Source: Prevotellaceae bacterium UBA1075 | GTDB taxonomy: Bacteria > Bacteroidota > Bacteroidia > Bacteroidales > Bacteroidaceae | DNA: 64,000 bases | Reading direction: 5' to 3' | NCBI GenBank assembly: GCA_002316015.1 | Contig: DCCS01000044.1 | Coordinates: forward strand, 74,895 to 138,894 | Part shown: piece after piece, positions 24,220-34,273 of the stretch | How positions within the stretch are numbered: the stretch's first letter is position 1 | Layout of the letters: each line of letters begins with the position of its first letter | Notes under the pieces: model-generated | What the model was told of the DNA's origin: nothing | The model's database searches: none | What the model saw: only the letters and a program-made list of their open reading frames with translations | Program-made: the position numbers and the translations under genes

Positions 24220-25494
24220 ATGACCAAACTGGACTATATATGGAGCGTCAATGAGCAGAAACTGACCCCTACGAGGCGGTGGATGCTGAGGGCCACCAAG
24301 AGGCTGGTGATTGTGGTGGAGAGCATCACGAAGAACAACCTGATGAGTTACGCCTCGGCTCTCACCTACAGCAGCATACTGGCAGCCGTCCCTGTGCTCG
24401 CCATCGTGTTTGCCGTGGCCAGGGGGTTTGGGTTCGGGTCTGTCATCGAGGACAGGCTGAGGGACTCACTGCAGGTGAGCCCACAGATAACGGACACGGT
24501 GTTGCAGTTTGTCGACTCCTACCTGGAGCACACACACAGCGGAGTGTTCATCGGCGCGGGCATCATCTTCCTGCTCTACACCCTGCTGTCACTGACGAGC
24601 AATGTGGAGACCGCATTCAACAACATATGGTTCATCAACACGCCCCGCAACATCTACCGCCGCATCACCGACTACGTCAGCGTATTCCTGCTGCTTCCCT
24701 TTGTGGTGGTAGTGGTGAGCAGCCTCAACATCTACCTGATGACCGTGCGTGAGCTGTTTCCTGACTATGTGTTGCTGAGCGACACTGCCGAGCGCTTTGT
24801 CAAGGTGTCGCCACTCGTGCTGGTATGCATGGCCTTTGTCCTGCTGTACAAGTTGATGCCCAACACCAACGTCAGGCTGCGCCACACACTTTTGCCGGGC
24901 ATCGTGGGAGGGTTGTGCTTCATGGCCGTACAGCACTTCTACTTCCACTACCAGATTAAGTTGAGCAACTACAATGCCATCTACGGGTCGTTTGCGGCCC
25001 TGCCCCTGTTTATGCTGTGGCTCAACATATCGTGGTGCATCTGCCTTGTCGGCGGTCAGCTGTGCTATGCCAACCAGTGCCTGGACAGTTATGCCTTCCA
25101 GCGTTACAGTGACGACTTGAGCCGCCGCTACCGTGACACCATATGCCTCCTGCTCATGTCGCGCATCGCCAAGCGTTTCGCCTCAGGTGGGACTCCCTAC
25201 AGCGACCGCACCCTGGCCGAGGACACACGCCTGCCCCAGACGGTGGTGTTCAACCTTCTGCAGGCTCTGGCCAAGATGCAGTTGCTGGCAGAGATACGCG
25301 ACGAGGGCAGCCAGAGTACCCACTACCTGCCTGCCATTGACATAAGCCACCTGAGCGTGAGGACAGTGATACGGCGCATCGACAGCCATGGGGTGGAGAA
25401 CCCGCAACACACCTGGCGCACCAAACCAGCCGAATGGGAGACATTGCGGCAGCTGAGAAACACCAACAAGGACGCACTCCTGACCGAAGTGTAG
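24220..25494 (+). CDS. YihY/virulence factor BrkB family membrane protein
   Basis: 424-residue inner-membrane protein with six hydrophobic segments in the YihY/UPF0761 layout: YASALTYSSILAAVPVLAIVF, VFIGAGIIFLLYTLLSL, VFLLLPFVVVVVSSLNIYL, then three more up to LPLFMLWLNISWCICLVGGQ. The family motif SNVETAFNNIWF is present. The C-terminal 130 residues are soluble and look like a winged-helix (SRIAKRFASGGTPYSDRTLA, TRLPQTVVFNLLQAL). Older ribonuclease BN names for this family are wrong. The ATG at 24220 (MTKLDYIW) is chosen over an upstream frame that reads through the 18-bp repeats. The function is unknown. Confidence 0.88.
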   Translation: MTKLDYIWSVNEQKLTPTRRWMLRATKRLVIVVESITKNNLMSYASALTYSSILAAVPVLAIVFAVARGFGFGSVIEDRLRDSLQVSPQITDTVLQFVDSYLEHTHSGVFIGAGIIFLLYTLLSLTSNVETAFNNIWFINTPRNIYRRITDYVSVFLLLPFVVVVVSSLNIYLMTVRELFPDYVLLSDTAERFVKVSPLVLVCMAFVLLYKLMPNTNVRLRHTLLPGIVGGLCFMAVQHFYFHYQIKLSNYNAIYGSFAALPLFMLWLNISWCICLVGGQLCYANQCLDSYAFQRYSDDLSRRYRDTICLLLMSRIAKRFASGGTPYSDRTLAEDTRLPQTVVFNLLQALAKMQLLAEIRDEGSQSTHYLPAIDISHLSVRTVIRRIDSHGVENPQHTWRTKPAEWETLRQLRNTNKDALLTEV

Positions 25495-25822
25495 CCACCT
25501 CGCGCACAAGGCAGACATGTGTCGCCCCTACACATCGGACACCTGACGGCATCCAGACAGGCCGGCATGAAGGCCAGGACGGCCACGGCAATGCAGCAAG
25601 CCGACTGAAGTTCGCTTTACAAGTCCACCTAAACGCAAGCCCTTTGCAATAGCCATGGCACACACATAGACACGACACACATAGACATAGAAACGCACGT
25701 CCGCAAGCACCCACCCTCCCCTCGCAAGTCCAGGCACCCGGCTTTCCATTTCAAGCACCCGGCTTTTCATAAAACAGTCAAACATTGGGACACGACTATG
25801 CCCCACTTCACAAAAAACTTGC
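25495..25822. other. Gene-free stretch with a 21-bp direct repeat
   Basis: No gene. GCACCCGGCTTT occurs at 25734 and 25755, 21 bp apart, with CAT-rich linkers, which may be a diverged member of the intergenic repeat family. A CACATAGACA-type near repeat lies at about 25660-25690. Confidence 0.4.
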
Positions 25823-25830
25823 TATCTTTG
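25823..25830 (+). promoter_or_regulatory. -7 box (TATCTTTG) for the Nudix gene
   Basis: Plus-strand TATCTTTG, predicted start near 25834, leader about 37 nt. Confidence 0.6.
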
Positions 25831-25870
25831 CAAGGAACAAAGAGCCGTAAGCAACCAAAACAAGACTCAA

Positions 25871-26419
25871 ATGGACACAAAGACTCCCATGGAGCACCCG
25901 CTAAGGCTGTTTGCCTTCTGCCCCGTGTGTGGCTCGGAACACTTCCAGACCAACAGCAAGAAGAGCAAGGTGTGCCACAACTGCGGCTTCGAGTACTTCG
26001 TGAACCCGGCCACATCCACCGTGGCCATCATCGAGGACGGGGAAGGCAAGGTGCTGGTAGCGCGGCGCGCCAAGAATCCGGCCTGTGGGACTCTGGACCT
26101 GCCTGGCGGCTTCTGCGACTGCGGCGAGTCTGCCGAAAGGGGTGTAATACGCGAGGTGATGGAGGAAACGGGGCTGAGGGTGACGAGCGTCGAATACCTG
26201 TTCTCCCTGCCCAATGAGTATCCCTACAGCGGAATGAGCGTCTTCACCACCGACCTGTTTTTCCAGTGCCGTGTGGAGCCAGGCACACCCACCGCCATGG
26301 ATGACGTGGCCGGGCTGGCGTGGGCACGCTGGGAGGACTTGAATCCAGAGGACTTCGGGCTGGACTCCATCAGAAAGGGCATGCGGCGGCTGCTCGCCAA
26401 ACGGGGACTGGAAACATAG
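25871..26419 (+). CDS. Nudix hydrolase with N-terminal zinc ribbon
   Basis: 182-residue pyrophosphohydrolase. An N-terminal zinc ribbon (CPVC at 17-20, CHNC at 35-38) precedes the Nudix domain. The Nudix box fits GX5EX7REUXEEXGU: GGFCDCGESAERGVIREVME then ETGL. The zinc ribbon recalls NudC-type NAD(H) pyrophosphatases, but the protein is shorter and the NADH-specific SQPWPFPxS motif is not visible, so the substrate is open. The ATG at 25871 follows a -7 box by a normal leader. The GH3 gene begins 116 bp downstream without a clear promoter. Confidence 0.92.
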   Translation: MDTKTPMEHPLRLFAFCPVCGSEHFQTNSKKSKVCHNCGFEYFVNPATSTVAIIEDGEGKVLVARRAKNPACGTLDLPGGFCDCGESAERGVIREVMEETGLRVTSVEYLFSLPNEYPYSGMSVFTTDLFFQCRVEPGTPTAMDDVAGLAWARWEDLNPEDFGLDSIRKGMRRLLAKRGLET

Positions 26420-26535
26420 GAGAGAAGCCCCAATGGTGGCACATGTACCATGCCCGCAAACCCTCAAAACCAACTAAACCAACCGCTCTTGCTGCGCCAA
26501 GGGCGACAAACGACAAACCTATCACAAACTCAAAT

Positions 26536-28794
26536 ATGAGAAAACATCTATTCGTCCTCGCGTTCCTGCTGGGCACGGGATTTGCATACGCCTCCACCAA
26601 CAAGGAGATGGACAAGTTCGTGTCATCCCTTATGAAGAAGATGACGCTGCGGGAGAAGCTCGGGCAGCTCAACCTGCAGCCAGGCTCCGATGCCACCACG
26701 GGCGGCGCCATGAAGACTGAGTTTGGCCAGCTGGTGGCCAAGGGCGAGATGGGAGCCGTGCTCAACGTCATGGGCAAGGACAAGATACGCAGCATCCAGC
26801 GCATGGCCGTGGAGGAGAGCCGCCTGGGCATCCCCATCCTGTTTGGCCTGGATGTCATCCACGGCTACCACACCATCCTGCCCATCCCCCTGGCACAGTC
26901 GTGCAGTTGGAACGTGGAGGCCATAGAGCAAGGGGCACGCATGGCAGCCGAGGAGTGCAGCAGCGACGGCATCAGCTGGACTTACAGTCCGATGGTGGAC
27001 ATTGCACTTGACGCACGCTGGGGACGCATAGCCGAGGGGAATGGTGAGGACCCCTATCTGGGAAGCCTCATCGCGGCCGCCCTGGTGCGCGGCTACCAGG
27101 GAGACCTGAAAGGACCGAGTGACATCATCGCCTGCCTGAAACACTATGCGCTCTACGGAGCATCGGAATCAGGCAAGGACTACAACACTGTGGACATGAG
27201 CCACCTGCGCATGTACAACCAGTACTTCCCGCCCTACCGTGCTGCAGTGGAGGCGGGCGTGGAGAGCGTGATGACAAGCTTTAACCTGGTGGATGGCCTG
27301 CATGCCACAGCCAACCCCTGGCTCATAGGCGATGTGCTGCGCAAGCAGTGGGGCTTCAAGGGCCTTGTGGTGACAGACTACGCAAGCATCAGCGAGATGA
27401 CGGCACACGGATTTGGCGACCTGAAGCACAATGGTGCAAGTGCCATGCGCGCCGGAACCGACATGGACATGTGCTCACGCGCATTCATCGACACGGCCGA
27501 GGAGGCTCTGAGGGAAGGACTCATCAGCACGAAAGACATCGACCAGGCCTGCAGGCGAATACTGGAGGCCAAATACAAGCTTGGGCTGTTTGATGACCCC
27601 TACAAGCACTGCAAGATGACCAATGAGGAGCAGCAGGCCCACCTCTTCACGCCCGGACACCGGCAGGCAGCACGCGACATGGCCGCCGAAACCTTCGTGC
27701 TGCTGAAGAACGAGGGGAGCATCCTCCCTCTCAAGAAGCAGGGAACGATAGCCCTCATAGGCCCCAATGCCGTGGCCTCGCGCTCACTGCTGGGCACCTG
27801 GTGCATCGCGCAGCCCAATGCCGACAGATACCTGTCACTGCGCGCAGCCATGGAACAAGCCATGCAAGGAAAAGGCAAGGTGCTCTGCAGCCAAGGGTGC
27901 AACCTCACCTCGTCGGCACGCAACCTCAAGGGAGGGCAGTCCGAGGAGATACCCGTCGTGGATGCCGGAAAGGCTCACGACGAAGCCATGGCCATCGCAC
28001 GGCAAGCCGATGTGATAGTGTGCGCCATGGGCGAGGGAAACAACTGGAGCGGGGAGAGCCACAGCCGCACCTCGCTGGACTTGCCAGATGAGCAGATGGC
28101 TCTCCTGCGCGACCTTTTGGGCCTGGACAAGCCACTGGTGCTGCTCAACTTCAGCGGCCGGCCCACGGTAATGGCATGGGAGAGCGAGCATGTGCCCGCC
28201 ATCATGAACGTGTGGTTTGGAGGCACCGAGATGGCTCCCGCCATCTGCGATGTGCTCTTCGGTGACAAGGTTCCCTGCGGGCGACTCACCACAAGCATCC
28301 CTCGCGCCACCGGACAGGAGCCCCTCTACTACAACCACCTGCCCACAGGGCGGGGCGTACCCGATGGCACAACCGAATTCCGGCAGTACCAGTCCAACTA
28401 CCTGGACGTGCCCAACGGCCCGGTCTACCCCTTCGGCTACGGACTCAGCTACACCAAGTTCCAGTATGGCCAGATGGACGTGAAGGTCAGCGGACGCAAG
28501 GTGGAGGCTACGGTGGAGGTGACAAACACCGGCGACTATGACTCCTACGAGGTGGTGCAGTGCTACATACACGATGTGGCATGCCGGTACTCGCGCCCGG
28601 TGAAGGAGCTCAAGGGATTCAGCCGCGTATTCCTGCGCAAGGGAGAAAGCCGCATGGTGACCATCACCCTGGACGAGAAGAGCCTGCAGTTCTACGATGC
28701 CGACGGCACGCCGGTATTTGAACCCGGAGAGTTTGACATCATGGTAGGAGCCAACAGCCGGGACGTGCAGACCAGGCGCGCAACCGTGCTGTAA
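26536..28794 (+). CDS. GH3 family beta-glucosidase (BglX-like), periplasmic
   Basis: 752-residue glycoside hydrolase. A signal peptide (LFVLAFLLGTGFAYA) is followed by a GH3 N-terminal TIM barrel with LFGLDVIHGYHTI, LKHYALYGASE and the nucleophile Asp281 in GLVVTDYAS. Then come a GH3 C-terminal domain (LLKNEGSILPLKK onwards) and a fibronectin III-like domain (VEVTNTGDYDSYEVVQCYI). The overall length and order match BglX-type exo-beta-glucosidases and xylosidases. The ATG at 26536 gives a good signal peptide; the longer frame upstream is not coding. It is followed 60 bp later by an alpha-galactosidase, so both probably act on periplasmic oligosaccharides. No SusC/SusD pair is nearby. Confidence 0.94.
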   Translation: MRKHLFVLAFLLGTGFAYASTNKEMDKFVSSLMKKMTLREKLGQLNLQPGSDATTGGAMKTEFGQLVAKGEMGAVLNVMGKDKIRSIQRMAVEESRLGIPILFGLDVIHGYHTILPIPLAQSCSWNVEAIEQGARMAAEECSSDGISWTYSPMVDIALDARWGRIAEGNGEDPYLGSLIAAALVRGYQGDLKGPSDIIACLKHYALYGASESGKDYNTVDMSHLRMYNQYFPPYRAAVEAGVESVMTSFNLVDGLHATANPWLIGDVLRKQWGFKGLVVTDYASISEMTAHGFGDLKHNGASAMRAGTDMDMCSRAFIDTAEEALREGLISTKDIDQACRRILEAKYKLGLFDDPYKHCKMTNEEQQAHLFTPGHRQAARDMAAETFVLLKNEGSILPLKKQGTIALIGPNAVASRSLLGTWCIAQPNADRYLSLRAAMEQAMQGKGKVLCSQGCNLTSSARNLKGGQSEEIPVVDAGKAHDEAMAIARQADVIVCAMGEGNNWSGESHSRTSLDLPDEQMALLRDLLGLDKPLVLLNFSGRPTVMAWESEHVPAIMNVWFGGTEMAPAICDVLFGDKVPCGRLTTSIPRATGQEPLYYNHLPTGRGVPDGTTEFRQYQSNYLDVPNGPVYPFGYGLSYTKFQYGQMDVKVSGRKVEATVEVTNTGDYDSYEVVQCYIHDVACRYSRPVKELKGFSRVFLRKGESRMVTITLDEKSLQFYDADGTPVFEPGEFDIMVGANSRDVQTRRATVL

Positions 28795-28854
28795 GCCACT
28801 GGCCACACCAAGACAGACATACATAACTACTAACCCAAACAGAAAAAGAAGACA

Positions 28855-31023
28855 ATGAGAAAACAACTCACCGTTCTTGCCTTGCTCGCAGCCGCCTCGC
28901 TGCCCGCCAAGGACATCTTCGTGAACACTCCCCAGACCACGCTGCTGCTCAAGGCCGAGGAGAACAAGCCCCTACACATCAGTTACTACGGCGAGAAGAT
29001 AACCGATGCTGAAGCCGTGTACCGCGCCTTCAGCCTGTGGCAGGAAGCCTATCCCGCCTTTGGCTTGGACAACAACGACTTGACACCCGCGCTGAGCGTA
29101 CGCCATGCCGACGGGAACATGAGCACCGAGCTGGTGTACCAGTCCGACACCCAGACCAAGGAGACCAACTCGACCGTTTACACCATCACGATGAAGGACA
29201 AGGCATACAACTTCCTGGTGGATGTGTGCTACCGCGCCTATGACAACTGCGACGTGATAGAGGCATGGACCGTGATACACAACAACGAGAAGAAGCCCAT
29301 CACGCTGCTGAAGTATGCCAGTGCCTACCTGCCCGTGCGCCAGGGCAATGTGTGGGTGAGCCATGAGCACGGCAACTGGGGCGCTGAGTCTTACATCACC
29401 GAGGAGCCTCTCAACCCCGGCATCTTCGAGATGCACGACCTCACGGGCAACAAGAACGCTTACTTCAACCGCCCCAACATGATGCTCTCGCTGGACGGCA
29501 AGCCACAGGAGAACATCGGACGCACCATAGGCGCTGTGCTCTGCTGGAGCGGCAACTTCCGCTTTACCGTTGACACGCAAGACAAGAAGACCCACCACCT
29601 GGTGGCCGGCATCGATGACGCCAACTCGCAGTACACCCTGGCCAAGGGCGAGACGTTTACCACACCTGCGCTGGCACTGGCATACAGCGACGAGGGAAAG
29701 GGCGGCGTGAGCCGCGCCTACCACCGCTGGGCACGCAAGAACAACATGGTGCACAACGGCAGCGCCCTGCGCAAGACACTGCTCAACTCATGGGAAGGAG
29801 TCTATCTGAATGTCACCGAGGATGGCATGATAAAGATGATGGACGGCGTGAAGGAGGTGGGCGCCGAGCTCTTCGTGATGGATGACGGGTGGTTTGGCCG
29901 CAAGTACAAGCGCACCGTGGACGACTGCGCGCTGGGCGACTGGGTGACCGACACCGACAAACTCCCTCACGGGGTGGCCAACCTGGAGCAGGAATGTGCC
30001 AAACGCGGGCTGAAATGGGGCATCTGGATTGAGCCCGAGATGACCAACACCAAGAGCGAACTCTACGAGAAGCACCCCGACTGGGTGGTGTGTCATCCCA
30101 TACGCGAGCCACGCACGGGACGCGGCGGCACACAACTCACGCTGGACATGTGCAACCCTGCCGTGCAGGACTTCGTGTTCCAGGTGGTGGACGACATCAT
30201 GAAAGAGACACCCAACACCTACTACATCAAGTGGGACTGCAACCACATCCTCAGCAACTTTGGCTCTCACTACCTGTCTGCCGACAAGCAGAGCCACCTG
30301 TACGTGGATTACCAGTTTGGCCTCATCAAGACGCTCAAGCGCATCCGTGAGAAGTATCCCAACCTGGTCATCCAGTGCTGCGCAAGCGGTGGCGGACGTG
30401 TCAACTATGGCCTGATGCCTTACTTCGACGAGTTCTGGGTGAGCGACAACACCGACGCGCGCCAGCGTCTCTTCATCCAGTGGGGCACCAGCATGTACTT
30501 CCCCGTGAATGCCATGGCACAGCATGTGAGCGCAAGCCCCAACCACCAGACAGGCCGCCGCATTCCCCTGAAGTTCCGCTTCGATGTGGCCATGACCGGA
30601 CGCCTGGGCATGGAGATGAAGCCGTCCGACCTCAACGAGAAGGAAATGAAGTTTGCCCAGGAGGCATTCAAGCTCTACAAGGAGACCATACGCCCCATCG
30701 TGCAACTGGGCGACCAGTACCGCATCATCTCACCCTACGAGGGCAACGGCTACGCAAGCGAGCTCTTCATCAACGAGGAGAAGACCAAGGCGGTGTTCTT
30801 CGCCTACAAGTTTGACACAGACGTGTTCATGGCACATCCCCGCTTCCTGTTCGCCGGACTTGACCCCGATGCCCGCTACACCCTGCGCCAGGTGAACGCC
30901 GACGGAAAGAAAGACCACTGGGAGGGCTACACCTTCACAGGCAAGTTCCTCATGAGCCGTGGTGTGGAAATCAACCTGAACGGCGAGTATGACAGCTGTG
31001 TGATTCTCCTCGACAAGGAATAG
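28855..31023 (+). CDS. GH36 alpha-galactosidase, secreted
   Basis: 722-residue enzyme with a signal peptide (LTVLALLAAASLPA). The N-terminal beta-sandwich leads into a TIM barrel with NSWEGVYLN, VMDDGWFG and WGIWIEPEMTN. The nucleophile is Asp461 in YYIKWDCN, and the acid/base is Asp531 in WVSDNTDA. ASGGGRVNYG precedes the latter, as in melibiase-type GH36. It removes terminal alpha-galactose from raffinose-type or galactomannan oligosaccharides, judged by family. It is 60 bp after the GH3 gene in the same orientation and is closed by a strong terminator, so the two form an operon, possibly with the Nudix gene. Confidence 0.95.
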   Translation: MRKQLTVLALLAAASLPAKDIFVNTPQTTLLLKAEENKPLHISYYGEKITDAEAVYRAFSLWQEAYPAFGLDNNDLTPALSVRHADGNMSTELVYQSDTQTKETNSTVYTITMKDKAYNFLVDVCYRAYDNCDVIEAWTVIHNNEKKPITLLKYASAYLPVRQGNVWVSHEHGNWGAESYITEEPLNPGIFEMHDLTGNKNAYFNRPNMMLSLDGKPQENIGRTIGAVLCWSGNFRFTVDTQDKKTHHLVAGIDDANSQYTLAKGETFTTPALALAYSDEGKGGVSRAYHRWARKNNMVHNGSALRKTLLNSWEGVYLNVTEDGMIKMMDGVKEVGAELFVMDDGWFGRKYKRTVDDCALGDWVTDTDKLPHGVANLEQECAKRGLKWGIWIEPEMTNTKSELYEKHPDWVVCHPIREPRTGRGGTQLTLDMCNPAVQDFVFQVVDDIMKETPNTYYIKWDCNHILSNFGSHYLSADKQSHLYVDYQFGLIKTLKRIREKYPNLVIQCCASGGGRVNYGLMPYFDEFWVSDNTDARQRLFIQWGTSMYFPVNAMAQHVSASPNHQTGRRIPLKFRFDVAMTGRLGMEMKPSDLNEKEMKFAQEAFKLYKETIRPIVQLGDQYRIISPYEGNGYASELFINEEKTKAVFFAYKFDTDVFMAHPRFLFAGLDPDARYTLRQVNADGKKDHWEGYTFTGKFLMSRGVEINLNGEYDSCVILLDKE

Positions 31024-31040
31024 CATACCGGACAGCGACA

Positions 31041-31087
31041 AAGGGGCTCCTCCTGGCGGAATACACCGGGAGGAGCCCCTTTTGTTT
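31041..31087 (+). terminator. Intrinsic terminator after the alpha-galactosidase
   Basis: A 13-bp perfect stem (AAGGGGCTCCTCC at 31041-31053 and GGAGGAGCCCCTT at 31069-31081) is followed by TTGTTT. Confidence 0.85.
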
Positions 31088-31269
31088 GTGCTGTCTCGTA
31101 CCTGGGATATGACAGCAGGCAGGAGCAGGCACCCTCTGTGTCCATGAGGCCAGAAGACACCACACTGGCCAGAGATTCGCATTCTCCATTCGGGACGCGC
31201 ACACACCGTGTACAGGCAAGCGGCTTCCAAAAAAATTATATATATAATGTATGTTACCGAAAAATGCGC

Positions 31270-31277
31270 TACCTTTG
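31270..31277 (+). promoter_or_regulatory. -7 box (TACCTTTG) for topA
   Basis: Plus-strand TACCTTTG, predicted start near 31281, leader about 37 nt. Confidence 0.65.
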
Positions 31278-31317
31278 CCGCCGCAAAACATCCGATACAA
31301 GGAGAAGGAGAATAACG

Positions 31318-33663
31318 ATGAAGGAGAACCTGGTGATTGTGGAGAGCCCCGCAAAGGCAAAGACCATAGAGAAGTTTTTGGGAGACAACTACTGCGTGAT
31401 GTCCAGTTACGGGCACATACGCGACCTGAAGAAGAAGTCATTCAGCGTGGATGAGAAGACCTTCATGCCACAGTACGAGATTCCTGCCGACAAGGCACGC
31501 GTGGTGGCACAGTTGCGCAAGCAGATGCAGGAGTCCAAGACTGTGTGGCTGGCTTCCGATGAAGACCGCGAGGGGGAGGCCATCAGCTGGCACCTGAGCG
31601 TGGTGCTCGGACTTGACCCCAATCACACGAGACGCATCGTGTTCCACGAAATCACCAAACCAGCCATACTGGAGGCCATCAAGACCCCCAGGGCGATTGA
31701 CCTCAACCTGGTCAACGCACAGCAGGCACGCCGCGTGCTTGACCGCATCGTGGGCTTCAAGCTCAGCCCCGTGCTGTGGCGCAAGGTGAAGCCCGCGCTG
31801 AGCGCGGGACGCGTACAGAGCGTGGCGGTAAGGCTGATTGTAGAGCGGGAAAGGGAAATACAGAACTTCAAGGGCGAGGACAACTTCCGCGTCACGGCAG
31901 TCTTCACCAACGCGCAAGGCAGCGAAGTGAAGGCCGAACTGAACCGCCGCTTCACCACCGAGGCACAGGCCGAGGACTTCCTGAGGAAATGCGTGGAAGC
32001 CAGGTTCACCGTGCATGACGTGAGCGTGAGGCCACAGAAACGCGTGCCGGCACCCCCCTTCACCACAAGCACCCTGCAGCAGGAGGCCGCCCACAAGCTG
32101 GGATTCACCGTGGCACAGACAATGATGGTGGCACAGCACCTGTACGAGAGCGGACTCATCACCTACATGCGTACCGACAGCGTGAACCTGAGCAAGTTGT
32201 GCCTGGGCGCCTGCAAGACGATGATAACAGCCAACATGGGTGAGCGGTATGTGAAGACACGGCAGTACCATACCAGTTCCAAAGGCGCACAGGAGGCACA
32301 CGAGGCCATACGACCCACCTATATCGAAAACCAGCAAATAGAGGGCACACAGCAGGAGAAGCGCCTGTACGACCTGATATGGAAACGCACCGTGGCCAGC
32401 CAGATGGCCGATGCCGAGGTGGAAAAGACCCAGGTGACCATCACGGCAGACGGTGCCGAGGAGTACTTCGTGGCACAAGGCGAGGTTATCAAGTTCGATG
32501 GTTTCCTGCGCGTGTACAAGGAAACCGACAGCGACAGAGAGCCCGACAGCGACACGACTTCCACGCTGCCCGTGCTCACAGCAGGCGAGACACTGGCCAG
32601 GCAGACCATGACAGCCACCCAGCGCTTTGCACAGCACCCCGTGCGCTACAACGAGGCCAGCCTGGTGCGCAAGCTGGAGGAACTGGGCATCGGGCGCCCC
32701 AGCACCTACGCCGCCACCATCACCACCATACAGCAGCGCGAGTATGTGGCCAAGGGGGACAAGCCCGGCGAGGAGCGAGTCCAGAAGGTCATCACACTGG
32801 AGGGAAACGAGTTGAAGCACGCGGAGAACAAGACCACCGTAGGCGCCGAGCGGGGAAAGTTGCTGCCCACCGACATCGGCATCGTCGTCAATGACTTCCT
32901 GCTTGAGAACTTCCCCACCATCATGGACTACAACTTCACCGCCGACATCGAGAAGGACTTTGACGAGATAGCCGAGGGCGAGAAGGAATGGACAAGCGTC
33001 ATCCGGAAATTCTACGATGACTTCGAGCCGCTGGTGGAGCGTTCCATCAACGCGCGCGGCGAGAAGCGCGTGGGCGAGCGCGAACTGGGAAACGACCCCA
33101 AGACCGGGCTTCCTGTCTCAGTCAAGATAGGCCGCTTTGGCCCCGTGGTGCAAATGGGCAAGACAGACGACAAAGTGAAGCCGCGCTTCGCACAGCTGAA
33201 GAAGGGCCAGACCATGGAGTCCATCACCCTGGAAGAGGCACTCGAACTGCTGCAACTGCCGCACAAGCTGGGCGAGTACCTGGGCAAGCCCGTCACCGTG
33301 GGGGCGGGCAAGTACGGCCCGTATGTGGCACATAACGGCACCTACGTTTCCATCCCCAAGGAGATTGACCCGATGAAAATCACCTTCGAACAAGCGGTCA
33401 TCATGATTCACCGCAAGCACATCGAGGAAGAGGAGCGTCACCTGAAACGCTTTGACGAGGACGCCAGCATGGAGATCATGAACGGCCGCTACGGCCCCTA
33501 TATCGTGTCCGGCGGGGTGAACTACCGCATTCCCAAGGCACAGCAGGCCAAGGCCGCCGAACTGACCTATGAGGAATGCAAGGCCATCATCGAGGCGCAG
33601 GCCGAGAAGGCTCAGGCCGGCAAGGGCACACACCGCAAGTTCACACACAAGGCACAAGCATAA
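31318..33663 (+). CDS. topA: DNA topoisomerase I (type IA)
   Basis: 781-residue enzyme that relaxes negative supercoils. The toprim domain starts at VIVESPAKAKTIEKFLG, with the acidic triad in ASDEDREGEAISWHL. The active-site Tyr283 is in ITYMRTDSVNLS. The central domain includes LDRIVGFKLSPVLWRKV and KLEELGIGRPSTYA. The C-terminus lacks Cys4 zinc fingers and carries toprim-associated repeats (GRFGPVVQMG, KYGPYVAHNG, RYGPYIVSGG), as is usual in Bacteroidetes. The start at 31318 is supported by the promoter at 31270; the longer frame begins before it. It is followed 16 bp later by aroK. Confidence 0.96.
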   Translation: MKENLVIVESPAKAKTIEKFLGDNYCVMSSYGHIRDLKKKSFSVDEKTFMPQYEIPADKARVVAQLRKQMQESKTVWLASDEDREGEAISWHLSVVLGLDPNHTRRIVFHEITKPAILEAIKTPRAIDLNLVNAQQARRVLDRIVGFKLSPVLWRKVKPALSAGRVQSVAVRLIVEREREIQNFKGEDNFRVTAVFTNAQGSEVKAELNRRFTTEAQAEDFLRKCVEARFTVHDVSVRPQKRVPAPPFTTSTLQQEAAHKLGFTVAQTMMVAQHLYESGLITYMRTDSVNLSKLCLGACKTMITANMGERYVKTRQYHTSSKGAQEAHEAIRPTYIENQQIEGTQQEKRLYDLIWKRTVASQMADAEVEKTQVTITADGAEEYFVAQGEVIKFDGFLRVYKETDSDREPDSDTTSTLPVLTAGETLARQTMTATQRFAQHPVRYNEASLVRKLEELGIGRPSTYAATITTIQQREYVAKGDKPGEERVQKVITLEGNELKHAENKTTVGAERGKLLPTDIGIVVNDFLLENFPTIMDYNFTADIEKDFDEIAEGEKEWTSVIRKFYDDFEPLVERSINARGEKRVGERELGNDPKTGLPVSVKIGRFGPVVQMGKTDDKVKPRFAQLKKGQTMESITLEEALELLQLPHKLGEYLGKPVTVGAGKYGPYVAHNGTYVSIPKEIDPMKITFEQAVIMIHRKHIEEEERHLKRFDEDASMEIMNGRYGPYIVSGGVNYRIPKAQQAKAAELTYEECKAIIEAQAEKAQAGKGTHRKFTHKAQA

Positions 33664-33679
33664 GGTACAAGCCAGAGGG

Positions 33680-34273
33680 ATGAGAAGAATCATACTGGTA
33701 GGCTACATGGGATCCGGGAAAACCACCATCGGCCGGCAACTGGCACTGGCCCTGGGACTGGAGTTCTATGACCTGGACTGGTACATCGAGACGCGCTACC
33801 GCAGCACCGTGGCACAGATTTTCGCCCAAAGGGGCGAGGACGGTTTCCGTGAGATGGAGCGGAACATGCTGCATGAGGTGGCCGAGTTTGAGGACATCGT
33901 GCTCTCCTGCGGGGGCGGCACACCATGCTTCTTTGACAACATGGACTACCTGAACGCACAGGGCGAGACCGTCTATCTGAAAGCCACGCCCGAGGTGCTG
34001 GCCAGGCACCTGCGCATGGGGCGCGTGGAGCGCCCGCTGATCAAGGGCAAGAGCGAGGGCGAACTGCTCCAGTACATCCAGTCATCGCTCCAGGCCAGGG
34101 AACCCTTCTACGGGAAAGCCAAGAACATCATCGATGTGAACCTGCTTGACAACCGCGCCAAGATACAGGACAGCGTGAGACTCCTGTGCAAGACCCTGCA
34201 CCTGCCCAGCCCCGACTGCCAGAGAAACAAAACAAGAATACAGAGCGACAGAAATGAAGAAATGGCGAATTGA
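33680..34273 (+). CDS. aroK: Shikimate kinase
   Basis: 197-residue P-loop kinase that phosphorylates shikimate. The Walker A motif is GYMGSGKTT at 8-16. The shikimate-binding Asp and Arg are in FYDLDWYIE and GFREMERNML, the GGGTP motif is present (LSCGGGTPCF), and the lid Arg is in RVERPLI. The C-terminal 20 or so residues (QRNKTRIQSDRNEEMAN) exceed the usual length and overlap the speA start by 20 bp. The start ATG at 33680 lies 16 bp after topA. Confidence 0.94.
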   Translation: MRRIILVGYMGSGKTTIGRQLALALGLEFYDLDWYIETRYRSTVAQIFAQRGEDGFREMERNMLHEVAEFEDIVLSCGGGTPCFFDNMDYLNAQGETVYLKATPEVLARHLRMGRVERPLIKGKSEGELLQYIQSSLQAREPFYGKAKNIIDVNLLDNRAKIQDSVRLLCKTLHLPSPDCQRNKTRIQSDRNEEMAN